A stretch of DNA of 64,000 bases from Cardiobacteriaceae bacterium (GCA_030529365.1 JAUMXB010000007.1:1-64000), one strand, 5' to 3'. Shown: positions 33,847 through 43,400, counted from the stretch's first letter. Program-made: numbers and translations. The notes: generated by a model from the letters alone, not told the origin.

Positions 33847-35215
33847 TTTTCTCACCTTGCTTACTGCCTGCACCACCCTGCCCATCGCCACCCCGGAGCA
33901 GGATATCGCCGCCCTTGCCGTCCCCGCCGACTGGATGCATGCCCATGCCCATGCCGATGCCCAGCAACAAAGCGGGCAGGCGTGGTGGCACAACTACCGC
34001 GATCCCGTGCTTGACCAAATCATGGCCGAAGCGCTCGCCCACAACCCCAGCCTAGAAGCCGCCGCGCTCAACTGGCGGCAATCGCTCGTCGCCGTCGATG
34101 AAGCGCTTGCCCGGCAAGCGCCGCAATACAGCGGCGACCTCTCCACCCGCGCCAGCCGCGATTTCGATGCCGCGCGCAACAGCCACGGCTTTTCCGCCAA
34201 CCTTGCCGCCAGCTACCAGCTCGATCTCTGGAAAAAACTCGACGCGCAACGCGCCAGCACTGCCGCCGGTGCCGACGCCAGCGGCGAAGACTATCTCGCC
34301 GCGCGCCTCTCGCTTTCCGGGCAAGTGGCGAAAAGCTATTTCCAGCTGCGCCATCTTGATGACCAGCTCGCCGCCCATGCCGCTTTCCTGAAAAACGGCG
34401 AAGACCGCCTTGCGCGCAGCCGCGCCAAGCTTGCCGCCGGCAGCATCGCGCAACTCGATCTCCTGCGCGAAGAGCAAAACCTCATCGCCCTGCAACGCGA
34501 GCAGCAAAGCCTGCAAGCGCAGCGTCAAAAAGCCGAAGCCAGCCTCGCCGTGCTTCTCGGCAAACCGCCTGCGGCGCTCCCTCTCGCATACAAACCCCTG
34601 CGCGAACAACACCTGCCCGACGTGCCCGCGCAACTGCCCGCCCGCCTCCTTGCCCAGCGCCCCGACCTGCGCGCCGCGCAATACCGCTTGCAGGCATCCC
34701 TTGCCAACATCGCCGTCGCCGAACGCGATTTCTATCCCGACCTTTCCCTTTCCGCGAGCCTCGGCAGCAGCTCGCAGGCGCTCATCCGCCTCCTGCAAAA
34801 CCCGGTGGCAAGTCTCGGCGCGAGCCTGTCGCTGCCCTTCCTGCATTACCACGACAAGGAAATCGCGCTGCTGCGCAACCAGCTCGCCTACCAGCAAGCG
34901 CTGAAAACCTTTGAAAACAGCCTCTACCAGGCCTTCATCGACGTGGAAAACGCCCTCATTGCCCGCGAACAGCTGCGCGAGGAAGGCAAGCTCCTTACCG
35001 AACAACTCGCGCATGCGCGGCGCATCGAGCAACTGACCGACATCCGCCATCAGGCTGGCGCGGACGCCCTGCAAGACGTGCTGGACGCGAAAAACAGCCG
35101 CGAACAGGCGGAAAGCGCCGTCATCACCAACCGCCACGCCCTGCTCGACAACAGCGTCGATCTCTATCTGGCGCTGGGCGGCAATACCGCCCTGCTGCCG
35201 CCCGTCGCGCCATAA
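33806..35215 (+). CDS. TolC-family outer-membrane channel lipoprotein (NodT-like)
   Basis: A 469-residue protein. The lipoprotein signal MVKNHHIKRLSSLFFLTLLTAC ends in lipobox LTAC. It then has the RND/NodT outer-membrane factor architecture, two copies of the helical OEP domain, including WWHNYRDPVLDQIMAEALAHNP near the N-terminus and a QRPDLRAAQYRLQASLANI second repeat. The start codon and first ~10 codons are dispersed-repeat sequence (ATGGTAAAAAATCACC), with no ribosome site. A His/Ala run (MHAHAHADA) arises from tandem ATGCCC units at 33941-33958. It follows macAB by 220 bp, so it probably completes the pump. Confidence 0.88.
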   Translation: MVKNHHIKRLSSLFFLTLLTACTTLPIATPEQDIAALAVPADWMHAHAHADAQQQSGQAWWHNYRDPVLDQIMAEALAHNPSLEAAALNWRQSLVAVDEALARQAPQYSGDLSTRASRDFDAARNSHGFSANLAASYQLDLWKKLDAQRASTAAGADASGEDYLAARLSLSGQVAKSYFQLRHLDDQLAAHAAFLKNGEDRLARSRAKLAAGSIAQLDLLREEQNLIALQREQQSLQAQRQKAEASLAVLLGKPPAALPLAYKPLREQHLPDVPAQLPARLLAQRPDLRAAQYRLQASLANIAVAERDFYPDLSLSASLGSSSQALIRLLQNPVASLGASLSLPFLHYHDKEIALLRNQLAYQQALKTFENSLYQAFIDVENALIAREQLREEGKLLTEQLAHARRIEQLTDIRHQAGADALQDVLDAKNSREQAESAVITNRHALLDNSVDLYLALGGNTALLPPVAP

Positions 35216-35224
35216 AGCGTGTCA

Positions 35225-35264
35225 TGAAAAAACGCCTGCTGCGGCATCTGCCACAGCAGGCGTT
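35225..35264 (-). terminator. Terminator of the His-rich lipoprotein gene
   Basis: Stem AACGCCTGCTG / CAGCAGGCGTT with TTTTTTC on the minus strand. It lies between convergent genes. Confidence 0.8.
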
Positions 35265-35284
35265 CAAGGCGAAGACGTTATCGC

Positions 35285-35686
35285 TTATTTGCGACAGGCC
35301 GTATCCACGCGATTGCCATAGGGATCAACAAAGGTCAGCGATGCCTGGTTGCCGCGCTGGTGCCATTCGGTCAGCTTGTTGAACAGACCGAGATTGTCGC
35401 TGAACAAATCACCGGAGGCAGACGGCGCGCGATACAGCGTAGCGTGCTTGTCGTCCATGAAAATATCGAGGCGGTCGGCATCGAGATACTTGATGTTCAC
35501 GGAAAGGCCGTTCTCGCAGCTGAAGCGCCCACCGCCAGCCATGGCATGATTGTGCGTATGCCCGTGGCCTGCATGATGCTGGTGCGTCGGCTGGCTCATC
35601 CCGCCCTGGTGATGGTGGTGGGTATGGGTCTCGACACAAGCGCTGAGTGCAACGCAGGCAGGCAGCAGAAAAAATAAAGGTTTCAT
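35285..35686 (-). CDS. His-rich lipoprotein with MliC-like (C-type lysozyme inhibitor) domain
   Basis: A 133-residue protein with lipobox LSAC at residue 17. A histidine-rich linker follows (HTHHHHQGG ... HQHHAGHGHTHNH), then a compact domain FSCENGLSVNIKYLDADRL ... YRAPSASGDLFSDNLGLFNKLTEWHQRGNQASLTF ... DTACRK. The SASG motif, terminal Cys pair and strand order fit the MliC/PliC family, which blocks host C-type lysozyme. The His tract could bind zinc or other metals, which is inference. The start has AAGGAG upstream. Confidence 0.75.
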   Translation of the reverse strand: MKPLFFLLPACVALSACVETHTHHHHQGGMSQPTHQHHAGHGHTHNHAMAGGGRFSCENGLSVNIKYLDADRLDIFMDDKHATLYRAPSASGDLFSDNLGLFNKLTEWHQRGNQASLTFVDPYGNRVDTACRK

Positions 35687-35876
35687 GGTTAACTCCTTGC
35701 AGATAAAAAAAGCGCAATGCGCGCGGGCATCATAAAGGATGGCGACAGGTCGGGCAAATGGCTGCGTCTAACCATTTTGCAACTATTTTAATGGATTATT
35801 CTCTACTATAGTGCGCCGCGAAACGCACCCGCCCCGGGCGGGGAAACGCAACCCAACCCTTGAAATGGAGAAAACC

Positions 35877-36236
35877 ATGAAACTTCTGCATACTTCCGCC
35901 CTCGTTCTGCTCGCCGGTTTTTCCGCAGCCAGCTTCGCTGCCGACGAAGGCAGCGTCAACTACCAATGCCAGGGCGGCAAAAGCGTGAAAGTCCACTACA
36001 AGTTCAACAAGGAAGGCATGCCGACCTCGGCCAGCGCCACCTTAAATGGCCAGACGCGCACCCTGAAATACGACCAGGGCAGCTCCGACAATGTCGATAC
36101 CATCTTCCAGGACGGCAACGGCTATCGCCTCTCCAGCAGCTATATGGACGTCTACAACTACCGCCAGCAAAACATCATGATCGTCTCCCCGGAAGGCGAG
36201 GTGCTCTACAAGAACTGCGCGCCGAAGAAAAAATAA
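35877..36236 (+). CDS. Adhesin complex protein (ACP)-like lysozyme inhibitor, single domain
   Basis: A 119-residue protein with signal peptide MKLLHTSALVLLAGFSAASFA. The mature part VNYQCQGGKSVKVHYKFNKEG ... SSDNVDTIFQDGNGYRLSSSYMDVYNYRQQNIMIVSPEGEVLYKNC follows the neisserial ACP pattern closely (VSYVCQQGKKVKV...DNVETFYG...IMITAPDNQIVFKDC). Neisserial ACP is a surface/secreted adhesin that also inhibits C-type lysozyme. Start 35877 has ATGGAG upstream. The next gene, 31 bp on, is a paralogue. Confidence 0.85.
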   Translation: MKLLHTSALVLLAGFSAASFAADEGSVNYQCQGGKSVKVHYKFNKEGMPTSASATLNGQTRTLKYDQGSSDNVDTIFQDGNGYRLSSSYMDVYNYRQQNIMIVSPEGEVLYKNCAPKKK

Positions 36237-36267
36237 TACCGCCCCAGCCTGACAAAGGATATTGCCC

Positions 36268-36945
36268 ATGAAACTTCTGCATACTTCCGTCCTCCTTCTG
36301 CTTGCCGGTTTTTCCGCAGCCAGCCTTGCCGCCGACGAAGGCAGCGTCAACTACCAGTGCCAGAGCGGCAAAAGCGTGAAAGTCCACTACAAATTCAACA
36401 ACGAAGGCATGCCAACCTCGGCCAGCGCCACCCTGAACGGCAAGACGCGCACCATGCGCTACGACCAGGGCAGCTCCGACAATGTCGATACCATCTTCCA
36501 GGATGGCAACGGCTACCGCGTCTCCAGCAGCTATATGGACGTGTACAACTACCGCCAGCAAAGCGTGATGATCATGTCGCCGGGCGGCGAGATTCTCTAC
36601 AAGAGCTGCGCGCCGAGCAAAACGAAGAAAAAGCAGGCCGCCAAGAGCAGCAAAGGCAGCGGCGGCAAGCGCGTGAGCTATATGTGCCAGGGCGATCGTC
36701 GCCTGAATGTGAGCTACCGCTTCAATGCCCAGGGTTTGCCCGTGAGCGCCACCGCCCACCTCAAAGGCCGTGACCGCACCCTGAACTATGACCAAGGCGC
36801 TTCCGACAACGTGGACACGCTCTTCAGCGGACAAGGCTATCGCATCAGCAGCGAATACATGGACAGCGGCAACTACCGCAACCTGCCCGTCATGGTCACC
36901 GCGCCCAACGACGAAATCCTCTACAAGAGCTGCATGCCGAACTGA
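36268..36945 (+). CDS. Tandem two-domain ACP-like protein
   Basis: A 225-residue protein. The signal peptide is nearly identical to the upstream gene's. The first ACP domain (about residues 22-113) is almost the same sequence as the upstream protein. A Lys/Ser linker (KTKKKQAAKSSKGSGGKR) leads to a second, more divergent ACP domain (VSYMCQGDRRLNVSYRFNAQG ... YRNLPVMVTAPNDEILYKSC). The second domain is actually closer to the neisserial text, especially YRNLPVMVTAPNDEI. The upstream gene and domain 1 look like a recent duplication. An AAAGGA ribosome site precedes the start. Confidence 0.85.
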   Translation: MKLLHTSVLLLLAGFSAASLAADEGSVNYQCQSGKSVKVHYKFNNEGMPTSASATLNGKTRTMRYDQGSSDNVDTIFQDGNGYRVSSSYMDVYNYRQQSVMIMSPGGEILYKSCAPSKTKKKQAAKSSKGSGGKRVSYMCQGDRRLNVSYRFNAQGLPVSATAHLKGRDRTLNYDQGASDNVDTLFSGQGYRISSEYMDSGNYRNLPVMVTAPNDEILYKSCMPN

Positions 36946-36960
36946 TCCCGCCTGACAGCC

Positions 36961-36994
36961 ACAAAAAAACCGCAGCCTGCTGCGGTTTTTTTGT
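36961..36994. terminator. Terminator of the ACP pair
   Basis: ACAAAAAAACCGCAG / CTGCGGTTTTTTTGT perfect hairpin with T-run, 16 bp after the stop. It is symmetrical and may work in both directions. Confidence 0.88.
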
Positions 36995-37085
36995 GGCCGG
37001 ATGAGGGAAATGCCCGTTGCAGCGAACTTGTCCGCCATATCCAAATACGTTGGCAAGCCGGATCAAGCCTTGCTTTACTTAAATA

Positions 37086-37148
37086 GTAATTTTTATTAAC
37101 AAAAAGCGTCTATCGTGAGAAATTTTCTCATTGAAATCGCTAAATTAA
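37086..37148. repeat. AAGCGCTT dispersed repeat, copy 14 (decayed)
   Basis: Cores mutated to AAGCGTCT (37104-37111) and AATCGCTA (37135-37142), but the 31-bp spacing and the GAGAAATTTTCTC linker are preserved. Confidence 0.7.
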
Positions 37149-37182
37149 TGTAATAACAACTATTTTTGTCAGCTTTTTGCAA

Positions 37183-37599
37183 TTACAATCCTTCATAGGC
37201 ACGAATCGCCGCTGCCACCTTGTCGGGAATGCGCATCGGCCGGTTGCAAGCCTTGTCGAACCACACCATCACCGCCTGCGACGTCGCGCACAAGCGCTCG
37301 CCTTCCCAAATCTCGGCGTGCAAATCGAAGCTGGAATTGCCCAGCCGCGTCACCTTCGATTTCACCACGATCTCTGCCGGATAATGCAATTGCCCCTGAA
37401 AATGACAGCGGATATCAGCCAGCACTACCACGGGAATGGCATCGAGATGCGCCATGCACACTTCCTCGATATAGCCAAAGCGCGCACTTTCCAGATATTT
37501 GAAAAAGAACATATTATTTACATGTCCATAGGCATCCATGTCGCCCCAGCGTACCGTGAGGGGAAAATGATGACGAAAATCCAGAGGTTCCTTGTCCAT
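37183..37599 (-). CDS. Acyl-CoA thioesterase, 4HBT hot-dog family (YbgC/FadM-like)
   Basis: A 138-residue single hot-dog domain. The motif VRWGDMDAYGHVNNMFFFKYLESAR holds the conserved Asp of the 4-hydroxybenzoyl-CoA thioesterase family, followed by IPVVVLADIRCHFQGQLHYPAEIVV. It should hydrolyse acyl-CoA thioesters in the cytoplasm; chain-length preference is unknown. I start at 37599 (MDKEPLDFRHHFP), since the longer frame to 37680 overlaps the sucC promoter region. It is divergent from sucC. Confidence 0.85.
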   Translation of the reverse strand: MDKEPLDFRHHFPLTVRWGDMDAYGHVNNMFFFKYLESARFGYIEEVCMAHLDAIPVVVLADIRCHFQGQLHYPAEIVVKSKVTRLGNSSFDLHAEIWEGERLCATSQAVMVWFDKACNRPMRIPDKVAAAIRAYEGL

Positions 37600-37693
37600 A
37601 TGGCCGCCGTAAAAAAGCGCACAAGATAGCCCGAAAATGAATTTTTTGATAGAATCCCGCCGTTTTTTCTTCACCCCCAAGTAGGAAATCCCT

Positions 37694-38854
<1,161 letters not shown>

Positions 38855-38863
38855 GGAAACGCC

Positions 38864-39736
38864 ATGAGTATCTACATCAACAAAGACACCAAAGTCATCA
38901 CCCAGGGCTTTACCGGCTCGCAAGGCACTTTCCACAGCGAACAGGCCATTGCCTACGGCACGCAACTCGTCGGCGGCGTCACCCCGGGCAAAGGCGGCCA
39001 GACCCACCTCGACCGCCCCGTGTTCAACAACTGCCACGAAGCCGTGAAAGAAACCGGCGCGAATGCCTCCATGATCTTCGTGCCGCCGCCCTTCGCCGCC
39101 GACTCCATCCTCGAAGCGGTTGACGCCGGCATCGAAGTCATCGCCTGCATCACCGAAGGCATCCCCGTCCTCGACATGATGAAAGTGAAAGCCGCCATCT
39201 CCGGCACCAACGTGCGCCTCATCGGTCCGAACTGCCCCGGCGTCATCACCCCGGGCGAATGCAAAATGGGCATCATGCCGGGCCATATCCACCTGAAAGG
39301 CAGCGTCGGCATCGTCTCGCGCTCCGGCACGCTCACCTACGAAGCCGTCCACCAGACCACCGGCATCGGCCTCGGCCAATCCACCTGCGTGGGCATCGGC
39401 GGCGACCCCATCAACGGCACCAACTTCATCGACGTGCTCTCCGCCTTTGAAAAAGACGAGCAAACCAAAGGCATCGTCATGGTCGGCGAAATCGGCGGCA
39501 GCGCCGAAGAAGAAGCGGCCGAATACATCAAGGCGCACGTCAGCAAGCCCGTTGTCGCCTACATCGCGGGCGTCACTGCCCCTCCGGGCAAGCGCATGGG
39601 CCACGCCGGCGCCATCATCGCCGGCGGCAAAGGCACCGCTGCCGACAAATTCAAGGCCCTCGAAGCCGCAGGCGTCGCCACTGTGCGCTCACCTGCCGAC
39701 ATCGGCGCAACCTTGAAACAACTGATGGGCGCGTAA
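38864..39736 (+). CDS. sucD: Succinyl-CoA synthetase alpha subunit
   Basis: A 290-residue protein. It has an N-terminal Rossmann CoA-binding fold ([19 protein letters not shown]), [20 protein letters not shown], and the phosphohistidine loop [17 protein letters not shown] near residue 246. It carries CoA binding and the phosphorylated His intermediate. AAGGAAA precedes the start. It forms an operon with sucC and ends at a clear terminator. Confidence 0.97.
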   Translation: MSIYINKDTKVITQGFTGSQGTFHSEQAIAYGTQLVGGVTPGKGGQTHLDRPVFNNCHEAVKETGANASMIFVPPPFAADSILEAVDAGIEVIACITEGIPVLDMMKVKAAISGTNVRLIGPNCPGVITPGECKMGIMPGHIHLKGSVGIVSRSGTLTYEAVHQTTGIGLGQSTCVGIGGDPINGTNFIDVLSAFEKDEQTKGIVMVGEIGGSAEEEAAEYIKAHVSKPVVAYIAGVTAPPGKRMGHAGAIIAGGKGTAADKFKALEAAGVATVRSPADIGATLKQLMGA

Positions 39737-39756
39737 TCGCGTGTATCCGCCAAAGC

Positions 39757-39780
39757 AAAACCCGCTTCGGCGGGTTTTTT
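39757..39780 (+). terminator. sucCD terminator
   Basis: AAAACCCGC TTCG GCGGGTTTTTT hairpin with a stable UUCG loop, about 20 bp after the stop. Confidence 0.92.
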
Positions 39781-39898
39781 CATATATGGCGAAAACACTT
39801 GAAGACTGTACAAAGCGCAGAACGAGATGGGTTGGCAGGCCGGATGGCCTCTTTTCTTGCGAATGTTCAGGTGAAATGGTGATAGCCCGTAACGCCAC

Positions 39899-40228
39899 TC
39901 AATCCATGATGAATTCAAATTCCCGGTATATCTTGCCGTCCCTGAAATCAAAAATATCGACAGAACGGATGCCGTGATCATTGACCAGATGGGCAACAAT
40001 GCGGTTCCCGTCCCCGGAAACCATCATGCCGGTGCATGAAAACCGGATCGCATTGTTTTCATATGCTTTCTTTATGGCCGCCATATACTCGTCAATCCCG
40101 GAAAAGATATATGTCCCGTCTTTTTGCAATTGCCATCTGACTGCCGGATGCAAAAACGTCTGATACGCTGCCCAGTCTCTCTGATTCTCCGCTGCAAAAA
40201 AGCGTCGCAATATTTGTTCATTGTTCAT
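39899..40228 (-). CDS. SnoaL/NTF2-like protein
   Basis: A 109-residue alpha+beta cone-fold protein. NNEQILRRFFAAENQRDWAAYQTFLHPAVRWQL opens the family's helical cap, and DIFDFRDGKIYREFEFIM is the typical closing strand pair. Such proteins are isomerases, hydrolases or ligand binders, and no specific function can be assigned. Start 40228 is supported by GGAG 8 nt upstream. Confidence 0.8.
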   Translation of the reverse strand: MNNEQILRRFFAAENQRDWAAYQTFLHPAVRWQLQKDGTYIFSGIDEYMAAIKKAYENNAIRFSCTGMMVSGDGNRIVAHLVNDHGIRSVDIFDFRDGKIYREFEFIMD

Positions 40229-40284
40229 GGCATTCTCCTGCTTGCAGGCATTGAAAAACATGACGGGGAGATATTCGGCAGATT

Positions 40285-40360
40285 TTATCATTTATAAGTG
40301 ATTTATGAAAAAATTTCTCACGATAAGCGCTTTCATATGGTAAAAATTTGCTATTTTTGT
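40285..40360. repeat. AAGCGCTT dispersed repeat, copy 15
   Basis: Degenerate core AAGTGATT (40296-40303) and intact core 40325-40332, 29 bp apart; TGGTAAAAA arm on the right. Confidence 0.75.
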
Positions 40361-40486
40361 CTTTTTTATAAAACCCATGCCTCTATCCTCATTGACCTTA
40401 TACTCTCTGCCATCTGCATTCCTGAAATATATGCCCGCTTTCCAAAAAACCAGACAGGAGCTGATTGATAAGCTCCGGTTTTGCTA

Positions 40487-41842
40487 TCAGACAGGTGCGG
40501 CGTCACGCAACGGCAAGCGGATGCTGACTTTCAGGCCGCTGGGAAAGCGGGTGCTGTCGGCGAGCATGATATGTGCGCCGAGCTGTGCGGCAAGGGTTTC
40601 GGCAATGGCAAGCCCCAGCCCCGAGCCTTCGCCGGCGGCATCCGGGCTGCGGTAGAAGGATTCGAATACGCGCTCGCGTTCTTCGCGGGCAATGCCGGGG
40701 CCGCTGTCTTCGATTTCGAGCACGACGTGGCTTGCCTGCGGCAGGATGCGCAAGTCGATCTGGCCGTTTTCCGGGGTGTAGCGGATGGCGTTGTCAACGA
40801 TATTGCGCAGCAGGGTATAGAGGCTGAATTCGTCGGCGCACAGCGGGGCGTCGGCGTCGCCGTCGATGCCGAGATCGAGGTTCTTGGTGGCGGCCTGCAA
40901 ATGCAGTTCTTCGATGATGCGGCGATAGAGGGCACGCAGCGTGGTCGCGTGCGCGGTTGTTTCGCCGTTTTGGCTTTCCGTGCGGTTCTGGGCGCGGGCG
41001 AGGGCAAGAAGCTGGTCAAGAAGATGGCGGTTGCGGCGGATGCCGTCGCGCAGCACTTGCAGGCGTTCGCGCGCTTCTTCGCCCATGTCGCTGGCGGCGA
41101 GGCGCTCGGCTTGCAGGGAGAGGGCGGTGAGCGGCGAGCGCAGTTCATGGGCGACGTCGGCAATGAAGCGGCGCTGGTTGCGCATGTGCTGGTCGGTGCG
41201 GGCGAGCAGGCGGTTCAGGGCATTGATGAAGCCGCGGATTTCAGCGGGGATGTTGTCGGCGGGAAGGGGGGAGAGATCGCTTTCCGCCCGCTTTTCCACG
41301 CCATGCGACAGGGCGCGCACGGGCTGGAGGGCGCGGCGGATGGTGAAATAGCTGATCAGCGCCAGCAGGGGAACGAGAAAGAGCAGGGGCGCAATGGCAT
41401 ACCAGGCGCTGGCATAGGCGGCGTCTTCGCGGAAGTCGGTTTCCTGGACGAAGGCGAGGCGGCGCGCGTCGGCATAGGTGCGGATGTAGGCGCGGTAGTG
41501 GGTGCCGTCGTAGTGGATGTCGTGGAAGCCATCGCGCAGGTCAGTGAGGAGAAAATTGCCTTCGCCCGGGATTTCGATGTGGATGCGGGTGTCATCGTCG
41601 CTGCCGGCGATGCGCGGCGGATGGTGCGGATCGACGAGCAGCGCGGTTTGCGCGAGCATGTCGTCCTGGTAGTCGAGGGCTTCGTCAAAGATGGCGAGAA
41701 AGGAGACGGCTCCGGCGATGACGGCAACCAGCAGGGTGGCCAGCGACAGGGCGAGGGTAAGGCGCAGCTGGATGGATGGCGCGCGGGTGGATGATAGCGT
41801 GTTTTTCGCTTTGTTTTGCCATTTTTTGAGAATTTTTTTCAC
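40487..41842 (-). CDS. Two-component sensor histidine kinase (QseC/PmrB-like)
   Basis: A 451-residue protein. Two membrane helices (about residues 27-50 and 147-170) flank a ~95-residue periplasmic sensor. A HAMP-like linker, H-box FIADVAHELRSPLTALSLQAERL, N-box LRNIVDNAIRYTP, G1 DSGPGIA and G2 GSGLGLAIAETLA follow. The only usable start is a GTG at 41842 inside a dispersed repeat, without a ribosome site; no ATG occurs before the first membrane helix. It is last in the operon PepSY - regulator - small EF-Tu-like - kinase. Confidence 0.9.
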   Translation of the reverse strand: MKKILKKWQNKAKNTLSSTRAPSIQLRLTLALSLATLLVAVIAGAVSFLAIFDEALDYQDDMLAQTALLVDPHHPPRIAGSDDDTRIHIEIPGEGNFLLTDLRDGFHDIHYDGTHYRAYIRTYADARRLAFVQETDFREDAAYASAWYAIAPLLFLVPLLALISYFTIRRALQPVRALSHGVEKRAESDLSPLPADNIPAEIRGFINALNRLLARTDQHMRNQRRFIADVAHELRSPLTALSLQAERLAASDMGEEARERLQVLRDGIRRNRHLLDQLLALARAQNRTESQNGETTAHATTLRALYRRIIEELHLQAATKNLDLGIDGDADAPLCADEFSLYTLLRNIVDNAIRYTPENGQIDLRILPQASHVVLEIEDSGPGIAREERERVFESFYRSPDAAGEGSGLGLAIAETLAAQLGAHIMLADSTRFPSGLKVSIRLPLRDAAPV

Positions 41843-41880
41843 GATAAGCGCTTGTTGATGGTAAAAAGTGATTATTTTGA
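41834..41880. repeat. AAGCGCTT dispersed repeat, copy 16 (single core)
   Basis: Core at 41846-41853, TGGTAAAAA arm. It overlaps the GTG start of the kinase gene. Confidence 0.85.
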
Positions 41881-41886
41881 ATTATT

Positions 41887-42072
41887 TCATGAGATGTTTT
41901 GGCTGGCGCGCGGCAGGTGCAGGCCGGTGATGGCCGCCACTTCACCGATGGCAACGTGTTTGCTGCCTTCGTGGCAGTAAAAGCGCACGCCGGGGCGCAG
42001 GCGCCCGCCTTCCTGCGCGCTGAGGATGCGGATGTGGGCGGTGAAGTCGTCATAACGATACAGGCGCATCAT
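41887..42072 (-). CDS. Small protein resembling EF-Tu domain III, inside a two-component operon
   Basis: A 61-residue protein whose ATG overlaps the response-regulator stop by 4 nt (ATGA), so it is translationally coupled. The stretch FTAHIRILSAQEGGRLRPGVRFYC resembles the beginning of EF-Tu domain III (FxAxVyiLSKdEGGRhtPF..FyF), and GEVAAITGLHLPRAS could correspond to the later GEV strand. It lacks any GTPase part. Function unknown; it may bind the kinase or regulator. Coding status is supported by coupling and composition, homology only by eye. Confidence 0.6.
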   Translation of the reverse strand: MMRLYRYDDFTAHIRILSAQEGGRLRPGVRFYCHEGSKHVAIGEVAAITGLHLPRASQNIS

Positions 42073-42734
42073 TTTTTCGCGACCATCCAGCCGACGCCGC
42101 GCACGTTGCGGATGGCGTCCGCGCCCAGTTTCTTGCGCAACATGTGAATGAGGTAGTCGATGGCGTTGCTTTCCACTTCTTCGCCCCAGCCGTAAACTTT
42201 GTCTTCCAGGTCGGCGCGCGACAGGATGTGGCCGGGGCGCTGCATGAGGGCATGGAGAATGGCGTATTCGCGCGGTGAGAGAGCAACGGGCGCAGGGGCA
42301 TCGTGGCGGTGCGCTTCGTAGGTGGCGGGATTGAGGACGATGACGCCGTTGTCGAGTTCGGGACTGGCGTTGCCGTTGCCGCGCCGCGCCACGGCACGGA
42401 TGCGCGCGAGCAGCTCGGCCATGTCGAAGGGCTTGATGATGTAGTCGTCCGCGCCGCCGTCGAGGCCTTGCAAGCGGCTGTCGAGATCGTCGCGCGCGGT
42501 GACGATGAGCACGGGCAGCGAGGAGCCTTCCTTGCGGATGTGCGCGAGCACTTGCAGGCCGTCCTGTTTGGGCAGGCCGAGGTCGAGCAGCAGCAGGTCG
42601 TAGGATTGCGCGGTGAGTGCGTCGAGCGCGCTTTTGCCGTCACGCACCCAGTCCACGGCATGACGCGCGTCACGCAGGCTGGCGACGACGGCTTCGCCTA
42701 TCATCCGGTCGTCTTCGGCAAGAAGGATGCGCAT
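42069..42734 (-). CDS. OmpR-family response regulator (QseB/PmrA-like)
   Basis: A 221-residue protein. The receiver domain has acidic pocket LAEDD, the phospho-acceptor in LLLLDLGLPKQDG, Thr in VTARDD and Lys in IKPFD. The OmpR/PhoB winged helix (LSPREYAILHALMQRPGHILSRADLEDKVYG ... IRNVRGVGWM) follows. It is the partner of the downstream kinase. Start 42734 has GGAGG 8 nt upstream. Confidence 0.93.
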   Translation of the reverse strand: MRILLAEDDRMIGEAVVASLRDARHAVDWVRDGKSALDALTAQSYDLLLLDLGLPKQDGLQVLAHIRKEGSSLPVLIVTARDDLDSRLQGLDGGADDYIIKPFDMAELLARIRAVARRGNGNASPELDNGVIVLNPATYEAHRHDAPAPVALSPREYAILHALMQRPGHILSRADLEDKVYGWGEEVESNAIDYLIHMLRKKLGADAIRNVRGVGWMVAKK

Positions 42735-42786
42735 GTCGTGAGCCTCCGCGGCAAGGGAAAAGGGCAATCATACTGCCTGGGATGGT

Positions 42787-43287
42787 TCAATGGCGATGAC
42801 GCTCACCGCTGGCGAGGATTTTGCCGTCGGCAGTATCGATATCCATGTAATGGCGGCTGCCGTCCGGCTTTACCAGTTTGATTTCATAGACCAGCACGCC
42901 GTGCCGGCCTTCCAGTTCGGCATCTACGGCTGTGCCGCCGGTTTCGCGCTCCGCGGTTTTCACGGCTTCGCGCAAGGCAATCTGCACGGGGCGCGGCATG
43001 TCGGTGTCGAATTCGTCTTTGCGCGAGAGGATATCGCCGGTTACCGCATCGATGCGGATGTCGTATTCCTGCTTGTCGTCATGCAGCTCGATGTCAAAGG
43101 CAATCTTGCCGCGATAGTCATCCACGTCGAGCTGGGTGGCGCGGGCGCCAGTTTCCTTTTCCGCCAGGGCAATGGCGCTGGCCGCGCTGATGCCGTTTGC
43201 CGGCGGCAGGGGATCGGCCATGGCCAGCCCGGCAGCAAGCAGGGCGGAAAGGCTCAAGGTGGCGAAAGCGGTGTAGCGGATATTCAT
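42787..43287 (-). CDS. Periplasmic protein with two PepSY domains
   Basis: A 166-residue protein with signal peptide MNIRYTAFATLSLSALLAAGLAMA. Two PepSY repeats follow: AIALAEKETGARATQLDVDDYRGKIAFDIELHDDKQEYDIRIDAVTGDIL and ALREAVKTAERETGGTAVDAELEGRHGVLVYEIKLVKPDGSRHYMDIDTADGKIL. PepSY proteins are thought to modulate proteases or sensor kinases. PepSY genes commonly sit next to QseBC/PmrAB-type systems, and this one lies 52 bp upstream of the regulator, so it may be target or accessory. Confidence 0.85.
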   Translation of the reverse strand: MNIRYTAFATLSLSALLAAGLAMADPLPPANGISAASAIALAEKETGARATQLDVDDYRGKIAFDIELHDDKQEYDIRIDAVTGDILSRKDEFDTDMPRPVQIALREAVKTAERETGGTAVDAELEGRHGVLVYEIKLVKPDGSRHYMDIDTADGKILASGERHRH

Positions 43288-43400
43288 TTGTCTGTCACTC
43301 CAGTGTTCTCAACAAGTCGGCAGGGCATGGCCTGCCGGTGCGTGCAGTATGGCGGCAGAGGATTAGGCAAACGTTAGCGCGCTGGCGGATGGAGAAAGCG

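Noticed and set aside
33941-33958. Phase-variable tract in the TolC-like gene (ATGCCC units)
   Set aside because: Hexanucleotide units keep the frame, so change would only alter the His/Ala run length; three units is too few to stress.
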